From Psychrobacter sp. APC 3281 (GTDB lineage: Bacteria; Pseudomonadota; Gammaproteobacteria; Pseudomonadales; Moraxellaceae), in the NCBI RefSeq assembly GCF_030407815.1, contig NZ_JASDCS010000007.1, positions 215,733 through 279,732 of the forward strand: DNA of 64,000 nt, read 5' to 3'. A program made the translations under genes and the position numbers. Of the stretch, positions 36,841 through 46,132 are shown one piece after another; within the stretch, counting starts at the first letter, position 1, and every line of letters begins with the position of its first letter. Under the pieces are notes generated by a model. It searched no databases. It had not been told where the DNA came from and saw only the letters and a program-made list of their open reading frames with translations.

Positions 36841-37329
36841 ATGACTCCAGCTATCGATCTTGCCAAAAAACGTAACCTTGATTACCAAGTACACGAATAC
36901 ACTCACGACAGCAATGCCGCATCGTTTGGCTTAGAAGCCGCAGAAAAACTCGGCGTAGCGGTGACACAAGTGTTCAAAACTTTAGTAGTGACTACCGATA
37001 CTGGTGTGCTCGCTGTGGCGATATTACCAGTCAACAAAACGCTTAATTTTAAAAAAATGGCAAAGGCGCTATCTTCTAATAAATTGCTATCCTGCAAGAA
37101 AGTACAGATGGCTGACCCCAAACAAGTAGAGCGCAGCACGGGCTATGTGTTGGGCGGTGTTAGTCCACTGGGTCAAAAAAAACGACTAAAAACCGTGATA
37201 GATAGCACAGCTCAAGATCAGGCCACTGTCTATGTGAGTGGGGGTCGCCGCGGTCTTGAGATTGAATTGCCGCCTGCACAGTTGGCCGCGATGCTTGATG
37301 CTTGCTTTAGTGATATCACTGATGAATAA
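36841..37329 (+). CDS. ybaK: Cys-tRNA(Pro)/Cys-tRNA(Cys) deacylase YbaK
   Basis: Clears cysteine mischarged onto tRNA-Pro. The 162-residue protein has the INS-domain fold with QVFKTLVV, the catalytic lysine in that segment, the central KKMAKALSS block and VLGGVSPLGQKK, followed by the SGGRRGLEIELPPAQLA end. The length matches the family. It is transcribed divergently from plsB with a 247-base gap and stands alone. Confidence 0.93.
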   Translation: MTPAIDLAKKRNLDYQVHEYTHDSNAASFGLEAAEKLGVAVTQVFKTLVVTTDTGVLAVAILPVNKTLNFKKMAKALSSNKLLSCKKVQMADPKQVERSTGYVLGGVSPLGQKKRLKTVIDSTAQDQATVYVSGGRRGLEIELPPAQLAAMLDACFSDITDE

Positions 37330-37533
37330 AAGATCCTACGGTGGCTATAATCTGCCTATTATAAATTCGCCATATCGATAATTTCGCTAGGCATATTTAT
37401 GAGTAATCTATACTGGGTTCGCTTGTATTGAAGATATTTTGGCGCAAGATTGTTGTAGATTGACCATAGCGATAAGGCGTAGACTTGTACGCCAGCTTAT
37501 CTATTATTTTTATCTACATTTAAGGACATGCTC

Positions 37534-37908
37534 ATGCCACATTTAACCATTCAAGTGACACCCAACGTCAGTATCGCTCATGAAGAATCATTGCTCAAAT
37601 CGCTAAACAAAGCATTGTGGGATAGTGGCCAGTTCAAGCAACCTGCTGATATCAAAGCCCGCATTGTACCTATTGATTCATTTCTAGTAGGTGTTGAAGA
37701 TGATGAACAGGCCAATGGGTTTATTTATGCTCACCTAAAGCTGATGAGTGGGCGTGATATGGCCACTCGTGACCAGTTGGCTGAACTGTTGGTCGCTACT
37801 ATCGAGGAAAAAATAGGCGCAGAGCAGTCAGGGCGTGCGGCATTGCAGATATGTGTAGAAGTTGAAGAGATAAGTGCGGTGTATCATAAGAAAATGCTTG
37901 GTAGTTAA
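37534..37908 (+). CDS. 5-carboxymethyl-2-hydroxymuconate isomerase-like tautomerase
   Basis: The 124-residue protein belongs to the tautomerase superfamily, CHMI group, where the N-terminal proline exposed after loss of Met is the catalytic base. ATG 37534 gives MPHLTIQ with this proline; it also has AAGGA at 37522 with seven-base spacing. ATG 37528 would bury the proline and is rejected. Other matches are IKARIVPIDSFLVG and FIYAHLKLMSGRD. The true substrate is unknown, as no homoprotocatechuate pathway genes are nearby. Confidence 0.85.
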   Translation: MPHLTIQVTPNVSIAHEESLLKSLNKALWDSGQFKQPADIKARIVPIDSFLVGVEDDEQANGFIYAHLKLMSGRDMATRDQLAELLVATIEEKIGAEQSGRAALQICVEVEEISAVYHKKMLGS

Positions 37909-38020
37909 TAGCGCCTACCTTTTTAAAAACTGTCTTTTAAAAAGCTGTTTGGTTGAAAAAGCGACTGCTTAAAAAGGTGACTGCTCGTAGGCTAAAGTTA
38001 CCAACCTTAAATGATTACAA

Positions 38021-38491
38021 TCATTTGCATAAAGGCTGACTGGCATACGTTGGTAGTATCATTAGTTCAACATTGTAGCCCGCAATTTTGCCTTCGGTAG
38101 CCATAAGATTGCGGGCGATACGCAATCGATATGTGCCCGTCGCAGGTAAGCAGCCTTGATAGACGATACCACCTTTACCGCCATCTTGTATACCGTTCGG
38201 CATATGTAATACGCCGACATTGGCAGTCTCAGATGTTCCCGCAAATGGGGTAATATTTATCACGGCATACTGTCCATTTGTAGCGTCAAAACGATACCAG
38301 CGTTCATTGTCATTGGGATTTAATTTACCAGTGATGACGCTACTAATAGCACCTTTTGAAAAATGAAGAGGGATGTCGTTATTTTTAGCAGTCGCACTAT
38401 TTGCAGCGATACTTGCTAGTACAGTGCTAATTACCAATGTTTGCATACAGCGTGTGGCTACAGAAGTGGATTTATAATCAATCAGTCGCAT
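38021..38491 (-). CDS. Exported protein, possible pre-peptidase-like beta-sandwich
   Basis: A 156-residue protein with a signal peptide (hydrophobic MQTLVISTVLASIAANS, cleavage likely after SATA, about residue 35). The mature part KGAISSVITGKLNPNDNERWYRFDATNGQYAVINITP and TGTYRLRIARNLMA resembles small PPC-type beta domains. Two cysteines near the end may pair. Function is unknown. It converges with the tautomerase gene, and a terminator upstream isolates it from the next gene. Confidence 0.68.
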   Translation of the reverse strand: MRLIDYKSTSVATRCMQTLVISTVLASIAANSATAKNNDIPLHFSKGAISSVITGKLNPNDNERWYRFDATNGQYAVINITPFAGTSETANVGVLHMPNGIQDGGKGGIVYQGCLPATGTYRLRIARNLMATEGKIAGYNVELMILPTYASQPLCK

Positions 38492-38552
38492 AGCTTGCTC
38501 CTAAATCTGCTAGTTGCTGTGGATTCTGTATAAGCAGATTTCCAGTTAAGCA

Positions 38553-38584
38553 CAAAAAAGCGCCTAAATGATAGGCGCTTTTTT
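38553..38584 (-). terminator. Terminator after the acyl-CoA dehydrogenase gene
   Basis: AAAAAAGCGCCTA and TAGGCGCTTTTTT form a perfect stem. It lies just beyond the stop of the leftward gene at 38614 and prevents read-through into the exported-protein gene. Confidence 0.9.
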
Positions 38585-38613
38585 ATTGATTATCGATGCA
38601 GTTTTAGTCAATT

Positions 38614-40434
38614 TTAATCTAAGAAAGCAAAGTGATCGATTTCCATCGATGTCATGCTTTCGCTTGGTGCAACCATCGCTTCTGCGTGACCAGAAGTACG
38701 CGGTAGCAACTTATCAAAGTAGAATTCCGCAGTCTGAATTTTTGCTTTGTAGAATTCTGGTGCTTCTGTGCCGCCATTTTCTAGCTTTTCATAAGCGACC
38801 GCTGCCATGCGAGCCCAATGATAACCCATCATTACGTAGCCTGAGTACATTAGGAAGTCCTCTGACGCTGCTGAGATGATTTCACGATCTTTACGTGCCA
38901 TCAGCATCAAGCGTACCGTCAAGGTATTCCACTCAGCACATAGTTTGGTCAGTGCCCAAACGAATTTACGCATTTCTTTATCGAGTGCGTACTCGCCACA
39001 CCATTTCATGATGCTAGAGGTATAGTCACGGATAATCTTACCTTTAGACTGTAAGATAACCTTACGACCTAGTAGATCAAGTGCTTGTACGCCAGTAGTC
39101 CCTTCGTACATCGTCGCAATACGAGCATCACGAGCGATCATCTCCATGCCCCATTCTTTGATGTAGCCGTGACCACCATAGACTTGCTGACCATGCTTGG
39201 CAGCTTCGATACCTAGCTCAGTTAAGAAGCCTTTTAGAATTGGCGTATAGAAGCCCAATTTGTCATCCCATTTTTCGAACTCTTCATCATCGCCATTGAC
39301 AATACCTTGTGCCATTTTGTCGGCATAACGTGCTGAATGATAAATCATTGAGCGACCGCCTTCAGCAAAGGCTTTTTGCGTCAGTAGCATACGGCGTACG
39401 TCGGCATGATGGATAATAGCATCAGCTACTTTTTCAGGATCTTTAGTACCAGATAGCGTACGCATAGAACGACGCTCTTTGGCATATGGCAGTGCATTTT
39501 GGAAAGACAACTCAGTATGCGCCAGACCTTGGATACCAGTACCGATACGAGCCGTGTTCATGAATGTGAACATGGCTTTTAGGCCTTTATGCGGTTCGCC
39601 AATCAAGTAGCCGACTGCGCCGTCAAAGTTCAATACACATGTCGAAGATGCGCTGATGCCCATTTTGTGCTCAATTGAACCACAAACTACGGCATTGCGC
39701 TCGCCAGCTTCACCTTCAGCATTCGGCGTGAATTTTGGTACGATAAATAGTGATATACCGCGCGTGCCTTCTGGTGCATTTGGTAGGCGTGCTAGGACGA
39801 TATGGACGATGTTATCTGTTAAGTCATGCTCACCGCTTGAGATAAAGATTTTGGTACCGCTGATTTTATAGGTACCGTCATCTTGTGGAATGGCTTTCGA
39901 TTTAACTTGACCCAAATCCGTACCACACTGTGGCTCAGTCAGACACATGGTACCTGCCCATGAGCCTTCGACCAACTTAGGTAAATACAGTGCTTTTTGC
40001 TCGTCAGTACCGTACTGAAGCAATGTGTTGATACAACCTGTTGATAGACCAGGATACATCGACCATGACCAGTTAGCAGTACCGATCATCTCAGCTTTAA
40101 TAAGGTTGATTGACGTTGGTAGATTCATACCACCGAATTCTTCAGGGTATGAGATACCTTGCCAGCCGCCTTCTACAAACTGGTCATAAGCCTCTTTGAA
40201 GCCCTTTGGCGTGGTCACGACGCCATCTTCAAAATGACAGCCTTCTTCACCACCTGATTGATAGAGCGGGGCAATGACGTTTTCAGCAAAATCAGCCATA
40301 CCTTGTAGAATCATATCTACAGTTTCAGGATCAGCGTTTTCGCCGTTGTCTAAGCTTTTATAATGCGTCTGATAGTCAAATACATCATTAATCAAAAATT
40401 TGATATCACGTAAGGGGGCTTTGTAAGTTAACAT
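38614..40434 (-). CDS. Acyl-CoA dehydrogenase, large (FadE5-like)
   Basis: Catalyses the first oxidation of fatty-acyl-CoA beta-oxidation. The 606 residues are longer than the usual 380, due to a C-terminal extension as in the FadE2/FadE5 group. Signatures are MCLTEPQCGTDLGQVKSKA (FAD loop), SGTKIFISSGEHDL, the catalytic-glutamate block ATMYEGTTGVQALDLLGRK near residue 445, and a C-terminal hydrophobic helical region. No electron-transfer flavoprotein gene is adjacent. Its 382-base upstream gap holds its promoter. Confidence 0.92.
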   Translation of the reverse strand: MLTYKAPLRDIKFLINDVFDYQTHYKSLDNGENADPETVDMILQGMADFAENVIAPLYQSGGEEGCHFEDGVVTTPKGFKEAYDQFVEGGWQGISYPEEFGGMNLPTSINLIKAEMIGTANWSWSMYPGLSTGCINTLLQYGTDEQKALYLPKLVEGSWAGTMCLTEPQCGTDLGQVKSKAIPQDDGTYKISGTKIFISSGEHDLTDNIVHIVLARLPNAPEGTRGISLFIVPKFTPNAEGEAGERNAVVCGSIEHKMGISASSTCVLNFDGAVGYLIGEPHKGLKAMFTFMNTARIGTGIQGLAHTELSFQNALPYAKERRSMRTLSGTKDPEKVADAIIHHADVRRMLLTQKAFAEGGRSMIYHSARYADKMAQGIVNGDDEEFEKWDDKLGFYTPILKGFLTELGIEAAKHGQQVYGGHGYIKEWGMEMIARDARIATMYEGTTGVQALDLLGRKVILQSKGKIIRDYTSSIMKWCGEYALDKEMRKFVWALTKLCAEWNTLTVRLMLMARKDREIISAASEDFLMYSGYVMMGYHWARMAAVAYEKLENGGTEAPEFYKAKIQTAEFYFDKLLPRTSGHAEAMVAPSESMTSMEIDHFAFLD

Positions 40435-40816
40435 AATCGCTCTCTTTGGTTAGTTCGCTATCATAGACTTATGGCGCAATATTTGAGTCACAACTTATGT
40501 AAGCGATATTTACTTATTTTAGATGAGCTAGACGTTATATTAGTCATCAAGTGAATTATTAGTGGACAGCTTTCTAGTGTATTAGTTATTAGAACGTCTT
40601 TAGTAGCAGACAGCTGTTATAGCGTTGATATGATTATAAATCTTCTACAGCGACAAATATACAACTAATAACTATTATTCATGATTAATTATGTTATTAA
40701 TTCATTTTAGTTTGTATAGGTAAATTGTATCTTCGCTTGAAATTATTCTATAAAGGGCTATGTAGACTCATCTAAATTCAAAGACAAATGGACTTATCAA
40801 ATAGGAGAAGCCATTT
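40435..40816. other. Divergent intergenic region
   Basis: About 380 AT-rich bases between the acyl-CoA dehydrogenase and the FUSC-like gene. No gene or notable structure is seen except an AGGAG ribosome-binding site at 40803-40807. Confidence 0.4.
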
Positions 40817-41938
40817 ATGAGCACCTCAAAAAAGCAACAGCGAGCCTCTTGGTTGAGCACATTGTTAACTCGTATTAAGGGGTTAATCGATGGTGAGCTG
40901 AATCATTTACTCACAGTCAATCGTAGCCATCGACCATGGCATATGCCAGTCATCGCGGCGATTGCGATTAGCTTTCCAGTGTTTGTAGGGGCTTATTTTG
41001 GTGACTTGTCTTCAGGTATCAAAGCATCGCTAGGCTCAATGATTATTTTAAACCTACCATTTGCAGGCGGGCTACCACATCGGCTAGTGACAGTTATGGC
41101 TTGGGGGTTTGCGATGATACTGAGCTTTGCACTGGGTCTGATCGCGCAGCTATTACCAGTACTTCGGCTGCCTGTGTTTATGCTGATTGGTATTAGCGTA
41201 GTGATGCTAGGTCGTTACTATCGGCAACCACCACCCGCAGGATTGTTTGTGTTGATGGCGGGTGCGATTGCATTGTTTATCCCTGTACCGATTGATCAAG
41301 TGCTCTCAGCGATAGGGCTTGTGATATTGGGTAGTGGCTCCTCGATGTTGCTGGCGCTACTCTATAGTTTGTTCTTATTGGCGACGCGTCCTGTTGCTTC
41401 TGTACCTGTCTATGACTATCAGCCTGATATGATTAGCGATAGTCTTATCGTGGTAAGTTTCGTCAGTTTGGCGTTGGTCGTTGCCGTTCTGTTAGAGCTG
41501 CCTTATCCATACTGGGCAGCGATGAGCTGCTTTATTATCATCCAAGGTATGCAGCTACGAACCATGTGGATCAAACAGTTGCATCGATTATTAGGTACAT
41601 TGGCTGGCATGGGCGTGGCAGGTTGGATGCTGTCTTGGGGACTATCAGGATGGGGCATCGCTATCGCGATATTATGTATGATGTTTTTGATTGAGTCATT
41701 TGTGGATCGGCATTATGGACTGGCGGTGATATTTATCACGCCGCTGACGATATTTATCGCTGAGTATGGTAGTACGATGTCAGTGCCACCAGTCGCTGGA
41801 GACGTTATCCAAGCGCGTATGATTGATACGGCGCTCGGCTGCGTGATTGGATTGAGCGGTGGTCTGGCGATACACTCTACGCGATTGCGTGTACCGCTAC
41901 GCCGTTTTGAAAATTGGCTGTTACTACGTTTTAGTTAA
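40817..41938 (+). CDS. FUSC-like integral membrane protein
   Basis: A 373-residue protein with about ten hydrophobic segments arranged as two halves: one from about residue 43 to 200, and one from 215 to 355. The second half begins ELPYPYWAAMSCFIIIQG and includes QLHRLLGTLAGMGVAGW, the hallmark of the FUSC family. Relatives include fusaric-acid resistance and aromatic-acid efflux proteins, but this protein lacks the large soluble domains. Transport substrate is unknown. AGGAG precedes ATG 40817. It converges with aroE. Confidence 0.83.
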   Translation: MSTSKKQQRASWLSTLLTRIKGLIDGELNHLLTVNRSHRPWHMPVIAAIAISFPVFVGAYFGDLSSGIKASLGSMIILNLPFAGGLPHRLVTVMAWGFAMILSFALGLIAQLLPVLRLPVFMLIGISVVMLGRYYRQPPPAGLFVLMAGAIALFIPVPIDQVLSAIGLVILGSGSSMLLALLYSLFLLATRPVASVPVYDYQPDMISDSLIVVSFVSLALVVAVLLELPYPYWAAMSCFIIIQGMQLRTMWIKQLHRLLGTLAGMGVAGWMLSWGLSGWGIAIAILCMMFLIESFVDRHYGLAVIFITPLTIFIAEYGSTMSVPPVAGDVIQARMIDTALGCVIGLSGGLAIHSTRLRVPLRRFENWLLLRFS

Positions 41939-41970
41939 TAGGGTAGAGCTTTACAAAGATTTCTCTTTGA

Positions 41971-42834
41971 TCAACTGTCTTTATTTAGCGCTGTTGTCGC
42001 TTGTGCGACATCGATAGTATGCCTAGTCCAACGCTCAAAGCTTAAAGCGGCTTGACCGATAAGCATACCGTAGCCTTCAGAGGTCTGTGCGCCGCGAGCG
42101 GCAAAATGCTGTAAAAATGGTAGCGGACGACCATACATAATGTCGTAAGCGTACTGACAGTTTAGAGTATCATCCAGCGGCAACGTATCACCTGACAAGC
42201 CAATCGAGGTGGCATTAATGATAATGTCAAAAGAGCCACTGAGTTCATTGGTCGCGCAAACCTCGATGTTTTGGTTATCGATTATTGAGCTGGCCGCGCT
42301 TAGCTCATTTACCAAATCGGCTGCCTTAGACACGGTGCGATTGGCAATCGTGAGAGAGCCAATACCCGCTTCAAATAATGGCAATATTACGCCACGAGCG
42401 GCACCGCCTGCACCTATTAGCGCCACACGAGCATCGGTCAGTGGCCAGTCCATACTCATAATGTGATTGATAAGTCCTTGTCCATCCGTGTTATCACCAT
42501 AGAGTGCTTCGGTGATTGGTACGCCGCTTTCTAATAGTGCTTTGTTCAACAGTAATGTATTGACCGCGCCTGCCGTCTTGGCATGTTCTGATAAGCCACC
42601 ACGCGCCGCACAGCAATCATAAGCAACTTGTTTAAAAGGAACTGTCACGTTAGCTCCCACACCGCCACCACAAAAAAATGCCTCAACGACAGCTGTAAAA
42701 CTGGCGGCATCATCAGGGCAGTACTGACGCTGATAGCTAATATCAATCCCTGCTTGGATAGCAAACTGCTCATGAATCTCAGGAGATTTACTATGGGCAA
42801 TTGGATTGCCAATAACGATAAAGTGTTGGGTCAT
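41971..42834 (-). CDS. aroE: Shikimate dehydrogenase
   Basis: Reduces dehydroshikimate with NADPH in aromatic amino-acid synthesis. The 287-residue protein has the substrate motifs NPIAHSKSPEIH and NVTVPFKQ (catalytic lysine), DNTDGQG with the catalytic aspartate, the NADP loop GAGGAARGVILPL, and C-terminal GYGMLIGQAALSFERWT. Length and order are typical of AroE rather than YdiB. It is a single-gene unit. Confidence 0.95.
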   Translation of the reverse strand: MTQHFIVIGNPIAHSKSPEIHEQFAIQAGIDISYQRQYCPDDAASFTAVVEAFFCGGGVGANVTVPFKQVAYDCCAARGGLSEHAKTAGAVNTLLLNKALLESGVPITEALYGDNTDGQGLINHIMSMDWPLTDARVALIGAGGAARGVILPLFEAGIGSLTIANRTVSKAADLVNELSAASSIIDNQNIEVCATNELSGSFDIIINATSIGLSGDTLPLDDTLNCQYAYDIMYGRPLPFLQHFAARGAQTSEGYGMLIGQAALSFERWTRHTIDVAQATTALNKDS

Positions 42835-43309
42835 AAATAATCCGCTGGCTAAAAAATAAAAATACTATCAAAGAAGCAATAAGTGGCGCTCAATCATCAT
42901 AAGGGATAACGCTATGATTGACAAACCAAGAGGCTATTACCAATCGGTTATTAAAAAGTGACAGCGTTAGTCAGAGGCTGCCTTATCGCTTTTGAAAATA
43001 AATTCTGACATTGAGGCAAGCATATACAAAACACGCGCAAGTAGTTTTGTACTTTCTATCAAAGAAAAGACTGTTTTGGTACGTTATATATTTAACAAAT
43101 CTGTACTCTCGGGGAGTGCTCCGCGTAACGTAAAAGGTAGTCAAGTGCTGAGCAGTTGGGTAAACTATAAAATATGGAAACCTATATCAATATGCTGTAA
43201 TGACTGCTAGATTATAATGTTTGTGAAATATGCTCTTTATTGAAAACTATTCGTTATCAGCGGCGTTCCTGCCAGCTCGTTAATACTATTTCGAGATCAA
43301 TCTAAAAGT
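42835..43309. other. Intergenic region aroE/lipoprotein
   Basis: 475 bases. A frame of 72 codons (42992-43210) exists, but it has no ribosome-binding site, no recognisable protein features and poor codon use. I regard the region as non-coding, carrying divergent promoters. Confidence 0.45.
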
Positions 43310-43987
43310 GTGAGTAAATTATCCATGTGGAATCCTAACCTACAGACCCTTCTAGTCGGTATGATAATGGCAGTTAGTGTGACGCTCAGTGGCTGTGACA
43401 GCACCAAAGAAGATGCTCCAAATCCAGATGCTGAAACCACTGAGCAGGTAACAACGAATGAGCCAGTACAGGACAGCGCAAACAATCCTGACCTAGACGG
43501 TGCCACTGCTCAGCAAGGCACGCCAGTGAGATATGATGTCGCAGCATGGGGTACGGATAAGGTTGAGTCGCTCGCTGTAGATGAGTTAGATAGTATACAA
43601 TCGGTGTTTGGCGAAGTGATGAGTACTGACGAAAACAGCCTAGACTATGCCAGTAATCCAGCGGCAAAATATCGCTTTATGAAAACGGACGCGCCATATC
43701 TAGATATCATCGACTCTGAAAAATATCTAGAGCTTGGCTGGTACTATGCCAATCCTACTGACACAGACAAAGAAAAAGAGCTGAGCCAAAACCACGCCAA
43801 AAAAGCCTATCAACTATCACGTCAATTGATGGGTGATGATGGCGGAAAAATGGTTGCTGATATGCTCAATAGTCAAATCATCAAAAACAGAATCGTCGGT
43901 GGACAAAAGATAGAGCTAGCAAAATGTGAGTTCTACAGTTGCATGCTAGTTATAAATAAAGCCGCTGCTCAAACAGAAAATAGCTAA
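43310..43987 (+). CDS. Predicted lipoprotein upstream of pabC
   Basis: The 225-residue protein has a type II signal peptide with lipobox VTLSGC (Cys29 counting from GTG 43310; ATG 43325 is an equally plausible start). A Pro/Glu/Thr/Gln-rich linker of about 45 residues follows, then an alpha-helical domain (SIQSVFGEVMSTDENSLDYAS, HAKKAYQLSRQLMG) with two conserved-looking cysteines near the C-terminus. No family recognised. It ends three bases before pabC and is co-transcribed with it. Confidence 0.75.
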   Translation: MSKLSMWNPNLQTLLVGMIMAVSVTLSGCDSTKEDAPNPDAETTEQVTTNEPVQDSANNPDLDGATAQQGTPVRYDVAAWGTDKVESLAVDELDSIQSVFGEVMSTDENSLDYASNPAAKYRFMKTDAPYLDIIDSEKYLELGWYYANPTDTDKEKELSQNHAKKAYQLSRQLMGDDGGKMVADMLNSQIIKNRIVGGQKIELAKCEFYSCMLVINKAAAQTENS

Positions 43988-43990
43988 ATC

Positions 43991-44983
43991 ATGACCGATA
44001 TGACGTCAGTGCCAAACGGTTGGGTGTGTCTGTATCCACAAGTCAGCAGTGTGACCGAAGATGATAGGGCAACCAGCCAAACGGTAACCATGTCTCTAGA
44101 TAATCGCGGACTGGCATACGCTGATGGCTTCTTTACTACCATGGGCGTCATTGATGGGTTGATACTATGGTCAGATTATCATTATCAGCGGCTTGTCTCT
44201 CATGCTGAAGCCTTGCAGCTAAACATAAATAGCGAAGAGCTATTAGCAGTACTGCAGCTGTATGCCCAGCAGTTAGAGCAAGGTATGCTCAAGCTAGTAG
44301 TTACTCGCGCTGCGCAGAATGTACGCGGTTATGGCTATGCACCTAGTGCAGATGGTAGCGACTGTGAAATATGGTTAAAGGCTACCGCAATGCGAGTTTC
44401 TACGGCGCTGCAATTGTCTTTGCCTAATGGAAACTTGGTACCCATCCAACCTAATGCTTCGGCAATATGTTTGTCTTCTCAGATTGCTTGCTTACCGCCA
44501 CCGCTGGCAGGTCTCAAGAGCCTTAATCGTTTAGACAATGTCCTCGCTAGTGGTGAGCTACAACGTATAAAATCTGAGCCATTGGCATCAAAGCTTGCTT
44601 CAACACTTGGTGAAGGTCTGCTACGCGATATGAGTGGGCAGTGGGTTGAGGGTACGATGAGTAATGTATTCTATCAATTGGCAGAAGCACCACTATCAGA
44701 ATCCAAAACTGCCTCTAGTATTCATAAAGATAATGAAAACTACCTAACCACTGGCCAGTGGTATACCCCTTCTATGGCTCAATCAGGCGTCGCTGGTGTC
44801 ATGCGTCAGGTAATTATAGATGCACTATCCACGACGCAATATCCAGTCATAATCAGGTCGCTACAAGATGAAGATTTGCCTAAATTAACGCAGTTATTCT
44901 TTTGCAATGCACTGCGCGGTATCATGCCAATGAGCAGTCTGACGTTATTGTCAGGTGATGGTGTGGATTTTGAATCCGTTTAG
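43991..44983 (+). CDS. pabC: Aminodeoxychorismate lyase
   Basis: Makes p-aminobenzoate for folate synthesis, a PLP fold-type IV enzyme. The 330-residue protein has RGLAYADGFFTTMG near the N-terminus, LKSLNRLDNVLA with the PLP-binding lysine, and VEGTMSNVFY. A middle segment of about 25 residues (KTASSIHKDNENYLTTG) is not usual and makes it longer than the E. coli enzyme (269). In most gammaproteobacteria mltG and tmk follow directly; here an accessory block intervenes. Its stop is three bases from the convergent dpnD-like stop. Confidence 0.9.
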   Translation: MTDMTSVPNGWVCLYPQVSSVTEDDRATSQTVTMSLDNRGLAYADGFFTTMGVIDGLILWSDYHYQRLVSHAEALQLNINSEELLAVLQLYAQQLEQGMLKLVVTRAAQNVRGYGYAPSADGSDCEIWLKATAMRVSTALQLSLPNGNLVPIQPNASAICLSSQIACLPPPLAGLKSLNRLDNVLASGELQRIKSEPLASKLASTLGEGLLRDMSGQWVEGTMSNVFYQLAEAPLSESKTASSIHKDNENYLTTGQWYTPSMAQSGVAGVMRQVIIDALSTTQYPVIIRSLQDEDLPKLTQLFFCNALRGIMPMSSLTLLSGDGVDFESV

Positions 44984-44986
44984 TTG

Positions 44987-45184
44987 TTATTGAAAAACAA
45001 TAAATTTGGTATCAATGAAGTCATCAGGATATAAAACCACTTGCTCATTTCTATACATTTCTTGCGCTTTCAAAAGCGCACTTTGCTCATCTTCAGCATT
45101 TACTTCCACGATAGTGCTTAGTGTTTCGACAATTTCAACTTGAAAGGTTTGTGCTGCCTTTTTATCTTTTCTTATTATATTCAC
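44987..45184 (-). CDS. DpnD/PcfM-family small protein
   Basis: The 65-residue protein matches the DpnD/PcfM family. It shows FQVEIVETLSTIVEVNAEDE, then a helix ALLKAQEMYRNEQVVL and the terminal PDDFIDTKFIVF. The founder DpnD is encoded beside dpnC (DpnI) in the pneumococcal DpnI locus and has no proven function. Here it lies 1.5 kb from the DpnI-like gene on the same strand, with two unrelated genes between. The start at 45184 is the first ATG; the preceding AT-rich region carries no strong Shine-Dalgarno. Confidence 0.8.
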   Translation of the reverse strand: MNIIRKDKKAAQTFQVEIVETLSTIVEVNAEDEQSALLKAQEMYRNEQVVLYPDDFIDTKFIVFQ

Positions 45185-45250
45185 ACTCGATTCTCATATA
45201 TCACTTCAGTCATTTATACCAAGTAGATTAGCAAAAGCCCTCAAAAGAAG

Positions 45251-45300
45251 TGATCGTCTTTTGTTACGTGGTCTTGTGTCTTAAAGCAAATCGATCAATG
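45251..45300 (+). promoter_or_regulatory. Conserved paired upstream motif, copy 1
   Basis: TGATCGTCTTTTGTTA (45251-45266) and AATCGATCAATG (45289-45300) are also found upstream of the paralogue at 46222, with the same 38-base offset. Each motif contains a GATC, and TGATCG/CGATCA form an inverted pair. The motif ends 27 bases before the start codon at 45328. It may be a shared promoter or operator; the function is inferred only from conservation. Confidence 0.6.
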
Positions 45301-45327
45301 CTGCTTATCTAATAAGGAGATAAGCCA

Positions 45328-45894
45328 ATGTACGAAGTTTATGAAGATGAAAGTATCCCGCTACAAATCCGTCGTTTGATGGTTTTTGATGAAATCTGTA
45401 AATTAGCGAAGAAAGAACCTGATGAAATTATTCATTTATCAAAATTTACTCAGTTATCACTTGGAGTTATGTATCTAAAGGATTTCAAGAAATTTATAGC
45501 CTTTGGTGGTGTGTTTGAGTATGCACAAACACCCGAAGAAGTTATTGAGCAACGTATTCGCATTTTTCCTAACGACGAGCCAGTAAAATGTGCGCTGACT
45601 GTTAATCTAAAGCAGTTTACTCGCCCAGCTAGTACACCTATACAATTAGTGTGGTATTGGAATAAATATGTAAAGAATAGAATGCATGCTTATGTTGACT
45701 ATCGTGAAGAAGTTTTTTTTCGGATAAATGATGAAATTGATTCGGATTACCCACCGCATAAGTTTCATGACCGTCTAGTTGCGACAGCTCGTCTGCCACT
45801 ATGGGATGATAGAGATGAGTTAATTGCAGATGTATACCGTGACAATCAAGGCGAACCTAGACCTGAACGTTATAATGAAAGGCGTCTGTTATAA
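45328..45894 (+). CDS. Uncharacterised protein, paralogue A of a tandem pair
   Basis: Family not recognised. The 188-residue protein has no signal peptide or membrane segment and is rich in aromatic and charged residues. It shares blocks with the gene at 46222: IPLQ-RRLM, PDEIIHL, AFG-VF-YA, EVIEQ, WNK-VKNR, NDE-DYPPHKF and LPLWDD. Compared with that paralogue it has about 27 additional C-terminal residues (charged, with EPRPERYNERRLL). AAGGAG lies ten bases before ATG 45328. Location between dpnD-like and dpnC-like genes suggests a role linked to restriction or defence, but this is inference. Confidence 0.72.
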   Translation: MYEVYEDESIPLQIRRLMVFDEICKLAKKEPDEIIHLSKFTQLSLGVMYLKDFKKFIAFGGVFEYAQTPEEVIEQRIRIFPNDEPVKCALTVNLKQFTRPASTPIQLVWYWNKYVKNRMHAYVDYREEVFFRINDEIDSDYPPHKFHDRLVATARLPLWDDRDELIADVYRDNQGEPRPERYNERRLL

Positions 45895-46132
45895 TTCGAA
45901 ATAATTACTATGTTATACGAAACTCATAATTAAGTTACTACTTATAGTTATAGCTGCTAATAAATTTTAGCGGCTGTATATTATGATCTTGATACTGTGT
46001 TTATATGACGTATCAGCCTTCTTACATAAATCACCACTCGCCTTTGAGGCTCCGACAATCGAAGTTAATGCACTGGTATTTTCGCAAGAAGTCTATTGAG
46101 TGATGCATATCTCCAATAACGTTCTTCATAAT
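45895..46132. other. Gap between the two paralogues
   Basis: No gene is visible in this AT-rich stretch. With the motif that follows, the distance between the two genes is 327 bases. Confidence 0.4.

Noticed and set aside
38568..38879. 103-codon frame antisense to the acyl-CoA dehydrogenase end
   Set aside because: Begins inside a terminator and overlaps conserved coding sequence.
42992..43210. 72-codon frame between aroE and the lipoprotein gene
   Set aside because: No ribosome-binding site, no recognisable features and unlike neighbouring codon use.
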